64,000 nt of DNA from Congeria kusceri (taxonomy: Eukaryota > Mollusca > Bivalvia > Myida > Dreissenidae): NCBI GenBank assembly GCA_027627225.1, contig CM051029.1, forward strand, positions 18,547,656-18,611,655. The letters are read 5' to 3'. The notes under the pieces were generated by a model. That model made no database searches and was not told the DNA's origin. It saw nothing but the letters and a program-made list of their open reading frames with translations. Positions within the stretch are counted from its first letter, which is position 1. Each line of letters starts with the position of its first letter. Shown here piece after piece: positions 47,417 through 60,789 of this stretch. The translations under genes were made by a program, and so were the position numbers.

Positions 47417-48125
47417 TGAGGCGTGTCGTGTGAAAACGGGGCTTAATGCATGTGCGTAAAGTGTCGTCCTGGATTAGCCTGTGCAGTCCAGGACGACACT
47501 TTCCGCTTTTATGGTCTTTTCTGTTTCAAGGAAGTTTCTTCTAAACATAAATCCACTGTAGGCACTTGCATTAAGCCCGGGTTTTCCACGACACGCCTCA
47601 TATATAAATTTTCTTAAATCAGCTCAAATTAAAAATAAGTGAGTACAGACATCTGCCAAGATTCATAAAAAGAGGCACATGAGTGCCTGTAACGCTCTAC
47701 TGGCTTATTAAGTAAGAAGTGTCCGAAGCGAAAAGTACCGTGATATGCTATATAAAGAGAAAAGGCAACGCTCTCTGGCGGTCATGATTTTTAAACAAAA
47801 AAGAGAACCACCTAAGGAACATTTCTGTGAAATTACTTCGAAATCCAAGCAATGGTTTCTGAAATGAAAATGTTCAAAGTTTTAAATATACCCATATTAG
47901 GAAAAATGGCCCCACCCCTTGGCGGCCATATTTTTCAACAGATCGGAATCATTTGTGCAATTTTGGTGGAGAACCCTTCAAGCACAGGCTAATCCTGGAC
48001 GACACTTTCCGTTTTTATGGTATTTTCTGTTTTAAGGAAGTCTCTTCTAAACATAAATCCACTGGAGGCGGAAAGTGCCGTTCCGGGACGACACTTTAAG
48101 CACATGCATTAAGCCCGGTTTTTCC
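47417..48125. mobile_element. Two Dreissena-type palindromic MITE pieces, copy B
   Basis: Duplicates of 38873-39575. Here the left piece keeps a short stem (gtcgtcctgg / ccaggacgac) that copy A has partly lost. Confidence 0.65.
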
Positions 48126-48611
48126 CTCAAATATATAAGACTATTTGCAAAAACTCCATTGCGATACACTGCAATTGACAATAATTATGATGATTTGGTC
48201 AACGTACTTTGAGACGAATGGTATCGTTGACGTCACATTATGTGCCATTTCTCAAGTTAGATTAATTTCGTGGATTTGATGTGCCTCCACAGATTAATTT
48301 CGTGGATTTGTTGTTCCTCCATAGATCAATTAGTACGAAACCTTATCGGACTTGCTTCACAAATTATGACCATAGTTTTGCCAAAGGTTGATACGTGTTT
48401 ACCGGTAGCCGCTGTGTGTAGAGTAATGTGGCATCTTGCTTGCGGAAAAAAAACAACATTGTTATAACTTAAGAAACACAATTTTATTTTATGCCAAGTG
48501 GTGAAATGTAGAAAAATATCAGTGAGATAAATCCTTATATCTCTCAGTGTGCTGGACTACTATTTTTTAATGTAAAAAATACTCCATAGCATAAAATAAA
48601 AAGAAACTGTA

Positions 48612-49039
48612 TTTGTTTTCGGTGTGATAAACGTTATATCATCACTGGGAAGGGACACAATTTACATATTGTCACTCGCGCAAACGCTCGTGAAAATATT
48701 AATTGTCTCCCTTTCCAGTGATGATATTATATAAATATTGACTTCCTTGAGGGTGACGGTGCGTCTCGTCAACCGAGGCAACACTGTCGACCGAGGCCTT
48801 AGCCGAGGTCGACAGTGTTTGTCGAGGGTTGACGAGACGCACCGTCACCCTCAAGGAAGTCAATAATTATTATTATTATACCGAACAATCCCGTATCATT
48901 TGCGTACCGGGCGACTTTGCGGTAGCGGACGACATTGCCGGGCGACATATCAAATTGTTGCCCGCTGCAGTTTATATGCATTATATAGAGAAATAATCAA
49001 GTGAGGTATAATAAAACGCGCTATCACACCGAAAACAAA
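48612..49039. mobile_element. Complete foldback element with 18-bp TIR and 126-bp central palindrome
   Basis: TIRs tttgttttcggtgtgata (48612-48629) and tatcacaccgaaaacaaa (49022-49039). Within: an inverted pair atcatcactgggaaggg / ccctttccagtgatgat, and a palindrome at 48738-48863 with arms of about 56 bp starting ttgacttccttgagggtgac. Copy A has only the part left of 40214. Confidence 0.8.
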
Positions 49040-49439
49040 CAAATATCTTCCATATATTGAGTTTGATACGGTATGTCAGCTGTCCACCAAATTATTACGA
49101 TATGTTTGCCAAAGGTTGATAAGTGTGTAGTCGCTTTGTGTAGTGTAATAGTAAATATTGCTTGTTGTTAAAAATAACTTAGTTACAACACGATGAATCA
49201 GTACTTATTTAGTTTGATATCTCCGTCATTTTTCCACCAATACGTGCAAGAGGAGCACTTAATAATCGCTGTTTCGTCTACGGGGACACTTTCTGCGACC
49301 TTAAACGCTAATTAGTAAATATTCTATACTACGCGTTATCTGTATCTTTGTACACATGTATATATTATTATATTAAAAGACGTTGACTGTCGTTTTTTTA
49401 CGCCTGAAAAGGCGACATATTTTCAGGCGACATATAGGG

Positions 49440-50110
49440 GTACTTTTTGCGGCGGCGGCGGCGTTGTTTGCGGCGGCGGCAGCGGCGGCGTCACCTTCAG
49501 TTTGTAAAGACAATAACTTGAAAAGTGTTTGTGCAATCATTATGAAACTCTACGAAAGTGTTAGCATGCGTAAAAGGAAGGTTAAGTTCGATTTCCGGCA
49601 TAATTGCTCTTATCGTACTTGAGTTATGCCCCCATTAAAAAAAAAATTGAAATAAGTCTTGTGCAGGCAATAACTTGAAAAGTTTGTGTGCAATATCTAA
49701 TTATGAAACTTAAGGGAAGTGTAAGTAAGCATAAAAGGAGGTTAATTTTGGTGTTCGGCAATATTGCTTTTATCGTACTTGAGTTATGCCCCCCCCCCCC
49801 CCCAACTTTAAAAATAGTTCACATAAGGCTTGTGCAGACATTAACTTGACAAGTTTGTGTGCAATATCTAATTATGAAACTTTATGGAGGTGTCAGTAGG
49901 CATAAACGGAAGGTTAAGTTTGTTTTTTGGCATAATTGCTCTTATCGTAATCCCCCCCCCCCCTTTTAAAATAGTTCAAATAAGGCGTGTGCAGACAATA
50001 ACTTGAGAAGTTTTTGTGCAACCATTATGAAACTTTAGGGAAGTGTCAGTAGGCATAAAAGGAAGGTTAAGTTTGGTTTTCGGCATAATTGCTCTTATCG
50101 TACTTGAGGT
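49440..50110. repeat. About 160-bp tandem repeat, 4 copies
   Basis: Unit contains aataacttgaaaagtttgtg, attatgaaactttagg and gctcttatcgtacttgagtt; units are separated by poly-C tracts. A (gcg)n tract precedes it. I recall this type from other bivalve genomes. The plus ORF at 49383 is a shadow. Confidence 0.75.
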
Positions 50111-50267
50111 ATGGCTCGTAGGAGTTCTAGTCTTATTAAATAAATCGATTTAAAACTCGTTTATTTAATTAATTTTACATTCGTTTAAAGTCATGGACGC
50201 ATGAAAACATTATAAAAGCATTAACGGACTTCTGTGTACTAACTGACGCTCTGTTTGCTTTTAGACT

Positions 50268-51225
50268 CGGTCACAATCCATTGCGGTGGCTGCAGACCAC
50301 AGATCAAACGCACGATTTTGAGAGGGCAAGGCAACGCATGCGTTTTGTAAGAACCTGTGGAATTCGTACGGGCATCGTGCGGCCAACATACGGGCGACGT
50401 GCGTTCTCCGCACGTCTTCCGCGCGTTTTCACTTTTAGCAGACCGTTGCTGAGTCTGCGAATCGTGCGATTGACGTGCGTCTGTCCTACGGCGACCTTAC
50501 GGTCACCGTGAGACTTTTTATGACGACGCACGACCAGCGCATAGTAATCGCACGATCACCGCAAGTGGTACGCACGGTCGCCGCAAGACAGCAATGGTAT
50601 GGTGGCAAAAATACGAATATTTTTTTTTCCATATAATGTCCTGCATGAATTAGAGCCATTTACGACTAGAAGATGCTATGGTTAAATTTTCAAATTTGTT
50701 AAAAATATATTTATTTTTTCCAAGTAGCAGTATGATTGTAACACAAGCGAAATAAAGAGATAATATGGAAAATGTGTTATAATGATGCAAATAATCGCGG
50801 TTATTTATACGATGCACATAGCTCCTTGCGGTCACCGTGCGATAGTCGCATGTGTCTTGCGGCGAGCGTGAGCTGTCAGTTTCTTTCTTGCGTCGCCGGT
50901 TCGTTTATCGGAAGGAAGCCGTAAGTACTACCCAAGGAAGTCGTGCGACATCCGCAAGTGCACCTTGCGTGCTTGCGACGGGCAATTTCGAAGCAAAAAA
51001 CGTATAGTGCCCGTAGGTTGATCGCACGATGTTCGCAAGGTGCCCGCGCGATGGGTGATCGACGCAAGGCCGACGCATCAACTGAAGCGCTTGCGCTAAT
51101 GTCTTTTGCGGTTGTTGCGGCGACCTTGCGATCGAGGAAAACACGCACGGGCGCCGTAGGTCCGACGCACGTTTTTGACAAAAACCTCGACGTAAGGTCG
51201 ACGCAACCCGGTTGTGACCAAGGCT
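50268..51225. mobile_element. GC-rich element with inverted ends (cggtcacaa / ttgtgaccaa)
   Basis: About 960 bp, clearly richer in G+C and CpG than its surroundings, packed with gtgcg, cgcac, ttgcg and cgcaag motifs on both strands. Overlapping ORFs on both strands arise from the lack of AT-rich stops; none has recognisable domains. 50590-50815 inside is AT-rich. Fragments: 19005-19255, 51590-51670. Confidence 0.55.
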
Positions 51226-51734
51226 TGTAATGTTTAGAGTATATACGGTATCTTCCAAATGTCTGTCAGTCGCTATGTAGTCGTGTTCTTGGAGTGGGTG
51301 GGATAACGGTGGCTTTCAATCAAATTTACCAGGCATCGGATATATCAGAATACAACTGAGAAAAGCAGTCCGACATTAATATAGTAGTTCTACATTAATA
51401 TAGTTGTAATATGTTGCTGAAATTTTCGTACAGCTAGGTGCGGTGTTGTGCCCGTTCAGAGGACGTTTTCCACGACTTTTAAGTTGGTGCGCTATTTGGT
51501 CTTGCCTCCAATAAGGCCTCCAGCGGGTGGGGAGGGGGTGTTGAGGTTACAAAACAGTAATTCAAATATCCATAGGATCCCAATGTTAAGCCTCGGTCAC
51601 AACCCACTGCGGTGGCCGCAGACCGCAGACCAAATGCACAATTTTGAGATCGCAAGGTAAACGCATGCGTTTCGAAATGGTCCAATGACAAAATGTGTAG
51701 ATTTTTGTTCTAAAGTTGTAATATGGATTACCGT

Positions 51735-52300
51735 CTAGGTCCAGGATGCCTAGATTTTTATTGGGATGTGAACCGCGTTTAGTTCAATGATTTTTGTTGG
51801 GATGTGGATCGCGTTTAGGTCAAGGATTTTTGTTGGGATGCAAGTGTGTTTAGGTCAAGGATTTTTGTTGGGATGTAGATCGCGTTGAGGTCAAGGATTT
51901 TTGTTCGGATGTGGATCACGTTTAGGTCAAGTTTTTTTGTTGGGATGTGGATCGCGTTTAGGTCAAGGATTTTTGTTGGGATGGGGATCGCTTTTAGGAC
52001 ATGGATTTTTGTTGAGATGTGGATCGCGTTTAGGGTCAAGGATTTTTGTTGGGATGTGGATCGCGTTTAGGGTCAAGGATTTTTGTTGAGATGTAGATCG
52101 CGTTTAGGGTCAAGGATTTTTGTTGGGATGTGGATCGCGTTTAGGTCAAGGTTTTTTGTTGGGATGTGGATCGCGTTTAGGTCAAGGATTTTTGTTGGGA
52201 TGTGGATCGCGTTTAGGGTCAAGGATTTTTGTTGGGATGTGGATCGCGTTTAGGTCAAGGATTTTTGTTGGGATGTGGATTGCGTTTAGGTCAATGATTT
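51735..52300. repeat. 36/37-bp minisatellite, about 15 copies
   Basis: Unit gtttaggtcaaggatttttg plus ttgggatgtggatcgc. The 37-bp version has an extra g in tagggtc. ORFs here are shadows. Confidence 0.9.
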
Positions 52301-52559
52301 AAATAAAACACAACAACTCTTTATTATTGGAAGATTGGACAATGGCGGAAACCTATCACTTCAATTACTGGTAAGAAGGTTACCTATCTTCAAGGAGGTC
52401 TGCGCTCCTCAAGTGCTTTCTAAGTTTTTGCTGTTAATGTTTCATTATTACGTTCTCAGAGTGACTAAACTCGCGCATCTTGACGTGGTATTCAGGAATA
52501 GGATTTCGGTTCTACAAAACAAACGGACGATATCCCCGCATCGTTGGATTGTAGAGAGA

Positions 52560-53120
52560 TCGATTTTAAGCTCTACTGTTCGAAGAACAGGTGAGCTTTC
52601 CTACTACGCCCCGCGTCGGCGTCAGCGTCTGAATTGGTTAAAGTTTGTATTAAAAAGTATTGTAACTTCAAAACTACATAAGTTATTCACTTGAAACTTG
52701 TAATATACCTTTGTCATCAACTCCAGTATCACGGGCAACATTCTCCATAACTCTGTTTTGTATTTTGACAGAGTTATGCCGCTTTTTCACTCAGATTTTC
52801 TGGTTCAAGTCTATATTCAAAACGTTTAAAACTTCAAAACTACATCATAAGTTATTCATTTAAGTTGGAACTAACTTTTGTCATCAACTCTAGTATCAGG
52901 GGCAACATTACCCATAACTCTGTTTTGTATTTTGACAGAGTTATGCACACTTTTTACATAGATTTTGTGGTTAACGTTTTTGTTCCAAACATGTATAAAC
53001 TATATAAGGCTTCACTTAAAAGTGTTGTACTTTAACAAATTGATGCCCCTTCCACTATCCAAAATAAGCACCAACTGAAATACTTCGAATAGTCGAGCGC
53101 GCTGTCCTCTGACAGCTCTT
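52560..53120. repeat. Bivalve dispersed repeat ('gttttgtattttgacagagt' family)
   Basis: Tandem-like units with aactctgttttgtattttga and cataagttattcacttgaaa, ending at agtcgagcgcgctgtcctct. The same family runs at 56265-57420. ORF 52335-52694 overlaps it and has no recognised domain. 53120-54220 shows only a short direct repeat (cagttataagaacttataat, 53640-53760). Confidence 0.65.
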
Positions 53121-54224
53121 GTTGTATTCGTATTCTAAAAATGTCGCCCTCTTCGTAAATTTCAGCGCTGCTTTTGTCCAGTTCACGAGTCAAAACGTTA
53201 TAGTGGTCAGTGACGTCAGCAAACAGTGCTATTTTCGACGTATTTTCATAGGTCGTTTTTGTCCGTGCGGACACGTGTCGCGATTGTTTTTTATACCATG
53301 AGACGTGTTAGGATGTGTTGTTAACACTGAATCCGCGTTTAGTCCAAGGAAACTGCAAACTTATGTTGTTTGTGCCACGGTGTTGATCGTATTTATTTCG
53401 AGTCTGACGTAGTTTGGACATTGTAGACGAGCCCTGGAACATGTAGATCAGTTTCGAAATGGAAATTGAGTTTTTAAAGGCAGTCTTGACAAAGTTGTTG
53501 CGATTTGTCAACATAATGGACATAAAATCATGTAATTTGCTAGGTTAACAATTGGGGTAAGCGTCGGCAAGGCTTATCGACATGTAGTCGTAAATATATA
53601 CCGGTAGATTGGTAACGAAGTTATATGAACTTATAACACAGTTATAAGAACTTATAATTTTGAAGTTTTTGAAGCAGTTCGATAACACAGTTATACGAAC
53701 TTATAATTTTGAATTTGTTGAAGCAGTTCGATAGCACAGTTATAATATCTTATCATTTTGAAGTTTTATTTGCGATTCACGACCCATGTTTTCGTGACAA
53801 TCGAAATTAACAGCTTTTAAAACTGTGCCTGACACCTCTGTCCAGATCTAGAATTTATTGTACAGATCTGGTCCTTGGTTGTGAATCTATCTTGGTCATT
53901 TACGTAATTTTAAGTCGTTTAAATTGTTACACGTGGGTTGCATGCGCTGTACATGTTATACATGCGTACGGAAAACGTTTAAAATCCGCCGTTCTATGAA
54001 ATAATGTATAGTTATCTCTCTTCGTAAAAAACCTCCAGCGAGTGGGGAGGAGGTGTTGAGGTTACATACCAGTAATTCAAATATCCATAGGGTCCCATTG
54101 TAAAAGAGGCAAAATCTTCTGACGTCGTTCACCTCTTTCCGTTATTGCAAAAGTTGCGAGTCTGGTTGGTGTTTTTGAAAAGATGTTTCGCTCTTCTTTC
54201 AACATTTAAACAAAGATGTTATGT

Positions 54225-54490
54225 TCCTCCTAAGAAAATGCTTCTCGTTTAATTGTAGTCACCCGTAAGGAACACACAATGCTTTCGCGATATCGACAAA
54301 AGTACATGCTGTCTATGAAAGTTCCAATTTCAAGCAATACAGTTCGGTATTATGATAGATCTACATCAGAATGTCCAGGAGACACTTCGTTTTGAGGAAA
54401 TTATCATTTAAACCAGTGTCCGTTATGCGAAATGGCTCTTTAAACTGAAAGAAAAGAACGAACTATTTGATACCGGTATACAACCTACTT
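54225..54490. repeat. Dispersed repeat, copy 2 (inverted versus 25640-25955)
   Basis: Begins ctaagaaaatgcttctcg and contains tgtagtcacccgtaaggaac. The following ORF 54498-54755 has no domain I recognise and no splice or codon support. Confidence 0.55.
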
Positions 54491-55109
54491 TCAACTATTG
54501 GTATCTGCCCTTAATTTTCGTCATATGGCATTTATATATCAAAATTATAATATTCAAACGAAAACATTTAATAATGACTGGGAGAAGAATGGTCAATTTG
54601 GTCTGTGGGCCCTAAAATTTACATGTCATGTTTTATTTAGTGCAGTATTTTTTATTGCAAGAAACAGAAAAAAACGAATGATGTATCATGTACAAATAAA
54701 GTGTTCGTTCCAAGTGGGAATTATGATAAACTTGGTTATTGTAACATTTATGTGATTTCAGAAAGAAACACAGAAACAAACATGTTTATACTGTAAATGT
54801 CGTGTGCGGGTGTATTGTTTTTGTCGGAAATACGCGTCTGTTTCCATAGTGACGGTGGTATCAAAGTGAGTCGCAATTGTGTAAAGGATGTGACGTTAGC
54901 ATTACGATCTGGGGCCGTATTGCACAAATTATCTTAATTAGGATCATATCCATAACTGTATTTAAGATTATATCCTTAACTTTAAAATCCATACTTTTTA
55001 AACTGTTAATCCATATATAAATGGCATTGTTATAAATGTTAGTTAAACTATTAACCATGGTTAATTGACTGTAAAGGGAATCACAAATTTATATCTTTTA
55101 AAGAAATAT

Positions 55110-55455
55110 TAAAGCAGCAGTCCAGAAATAAAATAAAACTTGGCAGAAATCTTTTCTAACGGACATCGAACCGATAAAAAAAAAACGCATTGAAATCGGT
55201 AAAATAATAACGTTTTTGCAACTTATTATCGTATTATTATCATATAATACAGCCCGTGATGCCTCTGGAGTAAATCGACATGTTATTAGCGTATATTCAG
55301 TTCGTACCAAGCGTTTTCGAACATTAACATTATTATAAAATGTCTTTCGTACATAAGAAAGTTTTCAGTCGAGTAAACGTCATTAACGTTCATTAGAACT
55401 AATGTCAATTTAAGATGTATTGAATTATATTATAAGGACTGCGGCTTTAAATTAT
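55110..55455. mobile_element. About 350-bp TIR element, copy 2
   Basis: Left ttaaagcagcagtccagaaa, right aaggactgcggctttaaat. Same family as 29180-29540. Confidence 0.62.
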
Positions 55456-55459
55456 AACA

Positions 55460-55630
55460 CATTTGTATCACCATTGTCGTCATCAACATCGTCGTCGTCA
55501 TCTTTATCATCATCGTCGTTATCATCATTATCATCATCGTAATAATAATAATAATAATTATCATCATCATCGTCGTCGTCATCATCTTTATCATCATTGT
55601 CATTTAAGATCATCATCAGCGGCAGCAGCA
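55460..55630. repeat. cat/cgt triplet microsatellite
   Basis: Interrupted tcatcatcg/ataata tracts. The His/Arg-rich ORF is a shadow. Confidence 0.85.
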
Positions 55631-55859
55631 GCTAATTATTTTCCCTGTAACCTAGCATAACCAATTGCTAACTGTGTTTTACATTTGTGCTGGGGGTGGG
55701 GGTTAATGACCGATGTTACATCTGAAACAAACGCGTGGTGTTGAGTTGTTGACATTTTAGGCCTTCAAACCTCTCATGGCTCTGTTAGTGAAGCATCGGT
55801 ATGGACTATTCACCGAATAGATCGAACTATACTACTCACCCATTCGTCGGCGTAATGCT

Positions 55860-56195
55860 CTCGTTACGGTTTGCGTGCAACATGTACATAACTACGTAAC
55901 TACTACAGATATGCAATTGAAACTTCACACATGTGTTCGGTGTCATTATGTGAGGTCACTGACCAAGACCCATTACTCTGACCTGCAATTTAGCAGAATT
56001 ATGCCCATTTGTGTACTTAGAAAATCAGGTTAAAATTTGCGTGCAACAACTCCACATCTCTATATATACTACAGATATTCAACTGAAACTTCACACATGC
56101 CTTCAGGGTCATTATATAAGTTCACTGGCCAAGACCCATAACTGTGACCAGCATTTTAGCAGAATTATGCCCCTTTTGTACAAATCTTAAAAAAA
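55860..56195. repeat. About 165-bp direct repeat, 2 copies
   Basis: Both copies contain gtttgcgtgcaaca-like, attgaaacttcacacatg and tagcagaattatgccc motifs. A bivalve-type dispersed repeat. Confidence 0.6.
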
Positions 56196-56264
56196 ACAAA
56201 ACGGTTTTCGCTCAATATGTTTCTTGTTTGTAGTGATAAAGGTCCATAACTGTGACAAAACGGT

Positions 56265-57420
56265 TCAATAGTCGAGCGCGCTGTCCTGATACAGCTCTTG
56301 TACAATTACACATTTAAGTAGTCGAATTGAATTGCATTCTCCTAACGAATGCTAATACTGGAATACGTAACAGCCAGTAACTCTTTATTATTGCCATCGT
56401 ATTTTTATGTAGTAATTGCCATGCCCGTCTGTGTCCTGTTTAATTCAAACGAAACGTCATATACTAATAGAATGCTTTAAGATCTGAATTGTACACGGGC
56501 CGTAACTCTGCCATCAGTCTGTGTGGATTTAATGTCGTCTATTTGCTCACTTTCTTGTGTGCAGAAACTTCTTAAATACGAAGATACGTAGCAAAGTATT
56601 GAAATAAACATTTTTAGCTCGACTGTTCGAAGAATAGGTGAGCTTTCCTACTACCCCGGCGTCGGCGTCCACGTCTGATCTTGGTAAAGGTTTATATTCA
56701 AAAGTCTTGTAACTTCACTACTACATAAGTTATTCACTTCAAACTTGGAACACACCATTGTCTTTCGCTCCAGCATCAGGTGCAACAATCCCCCACAACT
56801 CTGTTTTTGTATTTTGACAAGAGTTTCACATATATTTTGTGGTTAAAGTTTATATTCAAACGTCTTATAACTTGAAAACTACAGAAGTTATTAACTTGAA
56901 ACTTCGAATGTACCTTTATCATCAACTCCAACATCAATTGCAACAATCCCCATAACTCAGTTTTTTATTTTAACAGAGTTATACCTCTTTTTCACATATA
57001 TTTTCGTGTTAAAGTTTTTATTCAAATGTCTTGTAAATTCTTATAGATTTTTAGTGTAAAAATTGTATTCAAAAGGCGTATAATTTCTAAACTACATAAG
57101 GTATACACTTGAAATTTGGAATACAACTTTGTTATCAACTGCAGCATCACTGCACCCTATAACTCTGTGTTGTATTTTGACAGAGGTATGCCTTGACTAA
57201 TCACATAGCTTTTGGGGTATAAGTTTTTTGTTGAAAAGTCTTATCATTTCTAAACTACAAAAGGTATTCACTTTAAACTTGCAATACAACATTGTAATAA
57301 TTGCCACAACTCAGCTTTGTATTTCAACGAATGTATGCCCCTTCCACTTTCCAAAATATGTACCAACTTAAATACTTTGGAGCAGGCTTTCTTCTGACAG
57401 CTCTTGATGCACTTTGAGAA
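56265..57420. repeat. Bivalve dispersed repeat, several tandem units
   Basis: agtcgagcgcgctgtcctga at 56268; then units with cgactgttcgaagaataggt, gcgtcggcgtcc, and cataactcagttttttattt / aactctgtgttgtattttga. Ends near gacagctcttgatgc. No gene. Confidence 0.65.
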
Positions 57421-57734
57421 CTCAGCTTCATTTTATGTTTATTAAACAGGGGGTCACATAATATCAGGTACCGTTTTAAAAACTTAAAACATTTTTGGAT
57501 ACATTTTGAATTTTTAAGTTGAACATTTGTAATCATTTAAAAAGAAACAATTGTGGTATTTATCATGATTTTCATTTTATTTTTATTATCTGCATGAGTA
57601 AAACTGAAAGTTTTTTACAAATATTTTTCTCAAAACTATAACATACATTTCATCACTTACAAGACATACACATTCTGTTTACATGTCAGATTTGTTTACA
57701 ACTTTTTTAACAACTGAATTATCAAGTAGAAATC

Positions 57735-57965
57735 AATGAGGCATGTCATGGGAAAACCTGGCTTAATGCATGTGCGTAAAGTGTGGTCCCAGGACGGCAC
57801 TTTCCGCCTGAAGAGGATTTATGTTTGGAAGAGACTTCCTTAAAACAGAAAATACCATAATAACGGAAAGTGTCATCCACGATTAGCCTGTGCGGACTGC
57901 ACAGGTTAATCCGGGATGACACTTTATGCACATGCATTAAGCCCGGTTTTCCTGAGACACACCAC
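57735..57965. mobile_element. Dreissena-type palindromic MITE, near full-length
   Basis: Outer ends ggcatgtcatgggaaaacct and ttttcctgagacacacca; right palindrome gattagcctgtgcggactgc/acaggttaatc intact, left palindrome deleted. Shadows on both strands. Confidence 0.75.
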
Positions 57966-58149
57966 AAATATACAATACATAGTGCGAACAAACACTTGTA
58001 TAAAATGCATGGTAAAATAAAATATATAATGCATACAAGAAAATCAGTTGCTATGGTAACAATAGAGAAAATATTTACAAACAGTATCCATCAAACAGTT
58101 AGACTGATATAATATATATAGCACTTTACAATTCCATACATTTTAAAAG

Positions 58150-58480
58150 AATTCGAAAATGACACGGGCAGAGTTTTTTCTGTAGACAAAGAACAAAATA
58201 TACCATTGTTAAACTATCAATACACAACCAGAAAAAATAGTTCAGAAACTGAAAAATATAGTTTGTACTGTAATTGCAGAAAATGTTGTCAGGTCATGTT
58301 AGAATCAAATTAATTTGTGCATAATCATTGTTTATCAGCTAATAAACACCAATTTGTCGTTCTGATGTGGTATATTAAACCACACAGGCTAACGCCCTCG
58401 TGGTTTAATTATTAAGCATCAGAACTCCAAATCGTTGTTTATTAGCCAATAAACAACTCTAAATTGAAATATATTTCTAA
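58150..58480. mobile_element. Foldback element with 'gttgtttattagcc' hairpin
   Basis: Same family as 24340-24675, with an AT-richer, more diverged hairpin. 58480-60780 is AT-rich DNA without recognisable genes and may include 3' UTR of the RhoGEF gene; its ORFs have no domain support. Confidence 0.6.
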
Positions 58481-60789
58481 AATAAATATATGAAAGGTTT
58501 TGTCAAGATATTTTTAATAAGTAATTAACGGAAATGTTAATCTGTAGATATATAAGTCTTGTTCTGCATTGAATTATTGAGACCTTTTTACAATATTTTA
58601 TTTTGTTCTTATGTTAGAGACAATGGGATTAAATTTTACTAGGTTGCCTTTTGTATAACTCGAAAACAATTCAATAAGCAATCGTTTATTGATTTACTTA
58701 ATTAGAAAACAGAAGTAAGCATCAATAAAAAAAAGAAAATGACCTTCAACTTTCACATTAGCCATTTGTGTAACTCAAAATTTAATAAGCAACTGTCATT
58801 TAATTACATTAATTAGAAAACGAAAGGATAAATAGATATAGATGCTAGTACTTAATTGTGAATAGGTGATCATATATAACAGCCCAGTAATGTTGTTGAG
58901 GGGGATACTTGACAGAAAATCTTCAAACTGAATACACATCGTTTTGAAAGGGTGAAAAGAGAATAGTCGAGTGACGAATTGTTATACTGCTAGTAAGATT
59001 GTAGTTCTGTAGGCCAAACGGATGCTTTAAAACGTGTATGTACGATCTTACAAAAGATATAATGACATAAATACAATTAACCGAATAAAGTTTATAAACA
59101 TATACTTCTTTTTAAAATGGAACAAAAATGAAGAACAACCATACCTTTTACACGCGCAATAAGCGAGATTTTAATCACCAAATAGTTTTCGTTTGTACGT
59201 ACGGAAACTCAATTACATGTATATACATGTTACACAACACTGATAAACGATGCAAACACTCGACACTCGTACTTGTTGGTTTATTCCGTATTGAATTACT
59301 TCCTTAGTCATTTTTATTGTTTTCTGTTTGTTTTGAAGTTTTATGGGCACTTTTATCTGCTTATTTTGAAAATAATTGACATGAAAGATCGTAAATACAC
59401 ACTTTAACATGCATAAAGGAATATATTTGAATGCATGACTTTTGGGCATTAATTCATGTTTTCTATGTATTGGACCAAGGAATTTATAACAGCGTATATA
59501 TTTGATTTTGAATGTACCAAACTGCACAAAGAAAATAACCAAATAATGCATGACATTTTTAAAACAAAGGTTTTTATCTTTAAATTTTTTAATTTCATCA
59601 GCATTTTCAACACAGGACTTGAAAGCAAAATTTATTTTACATTCAGTCAGTTACTTGTACTTTTTAAAGCCAATTGTTCCAATTTAAAGACACAGCTGAC
59701 TATGAAATACATATACAATGTTGTTTGCACGTTTATATTAAATTTATTATTAAAAATATCAATGTTTAGATCACTGTTGAGAAATATATTCATACTTAGA
59801 TTGTCATCATAATACATTCTTGTTAAAGATTATTGCTAAATGACTTTTAAATTTAGAAATTAAAAGTCATCAATAAATACGACACTTATTAACAAATTTG
59901 GACAGGATACTTTTTATCATTGACCAATAAAATAAACAATATGAAAATAAAATACAATTATTGCACATGAGTGTCACATCTTTATGTGACAACAAAATAG
60001 AAACATTTGACAATTTATTTTTGTTAAATTAATAACAAATTTATAACAATTGTTCAATGCACACGTTTGGACTGACTTTTGTTGCAAATCCTCAAACATT
60101 CAAACATTGGAAAATCATATTTTATTAGTTGAAATACCACAATTTCTACCTTTTGAGATTTGTTCAACCATAACAGTAGTGATGTTTTATTGATTTGTAA
60201 CGGAATTACTGTAGAAGTCTGTTCTCGTTGACAGGTACATGATCACTGACTGTTCTACCATTTTCAATCGTAAAACTATGTCATATGCATAGTATTTAAA
60301 CGACCTTGTATTTCTGAAACTATAAACTCTGTCGCACTAATTTTTATCATACCCATGGATATTATGATTCATGTTGGAGGTTTAACATTTCTACTTATCA
60401 TTTACTCGGTGATAGGTTGATATTTTTAACCTCTAATATGATACATTTTACATTACTGAATTCTGATCTTTAAGATTTTAACTGAAAAGTTTCTGAAGCC
60501 ATATTATTTCCAAGTACTGTTTCCGATTATAATGGCTTCAGGCCACTAATCCTGCCTCTATATACATTCCTGCCACTTTCAACAGAAACTTATCACAATT
60601 CAATAAACGAATTTCATTGCAGTTGTTTCCCTTTCATTGCAGTTGTTTCCCATGAAAGATTTAATGGTAAATGCGATACCAAATTTGTGTGGGTGGTGGT
60701 GGGGGGGGGGGGGGCCTTATCAAATTCACACATACACCTGTTCCAAAAGGTATGAAAGCCAGGTTTTTGAAATCTTATTAATAAAAACA

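Larger units (their letters stand above)
40219..48767. repeat. Direct tandem segmental duplication, copy B (8.5 kb)
   Basis: Second copy of 30841-40214, shorter mainly because its gttccc array is about 780 bp smaller and the left arm of the foldback at 44190 is missing. It continues into a complete foldback (48612-49039), of which copy A keeps only the left part. Confidence 0.93.

Noticed and set aside
50876..51258. Overlapping 95-117-residue ORFs on both strands
   Set aside because: GC-rich repeat with few stops by chance; the antisense and sense frames are equally open and neither has recognisable motifs.
52335..52694. 119-residue ORF
   Set aside because: Its second half is a bivalve dispersed repeat; no domain recognised in the first half.
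59213..59812. 112- and 118-residue overlapping ORFs
   Set aside because: AT-rich, on opposite strands, low information, no domain; likely 3' UTR or intergenic DNA.
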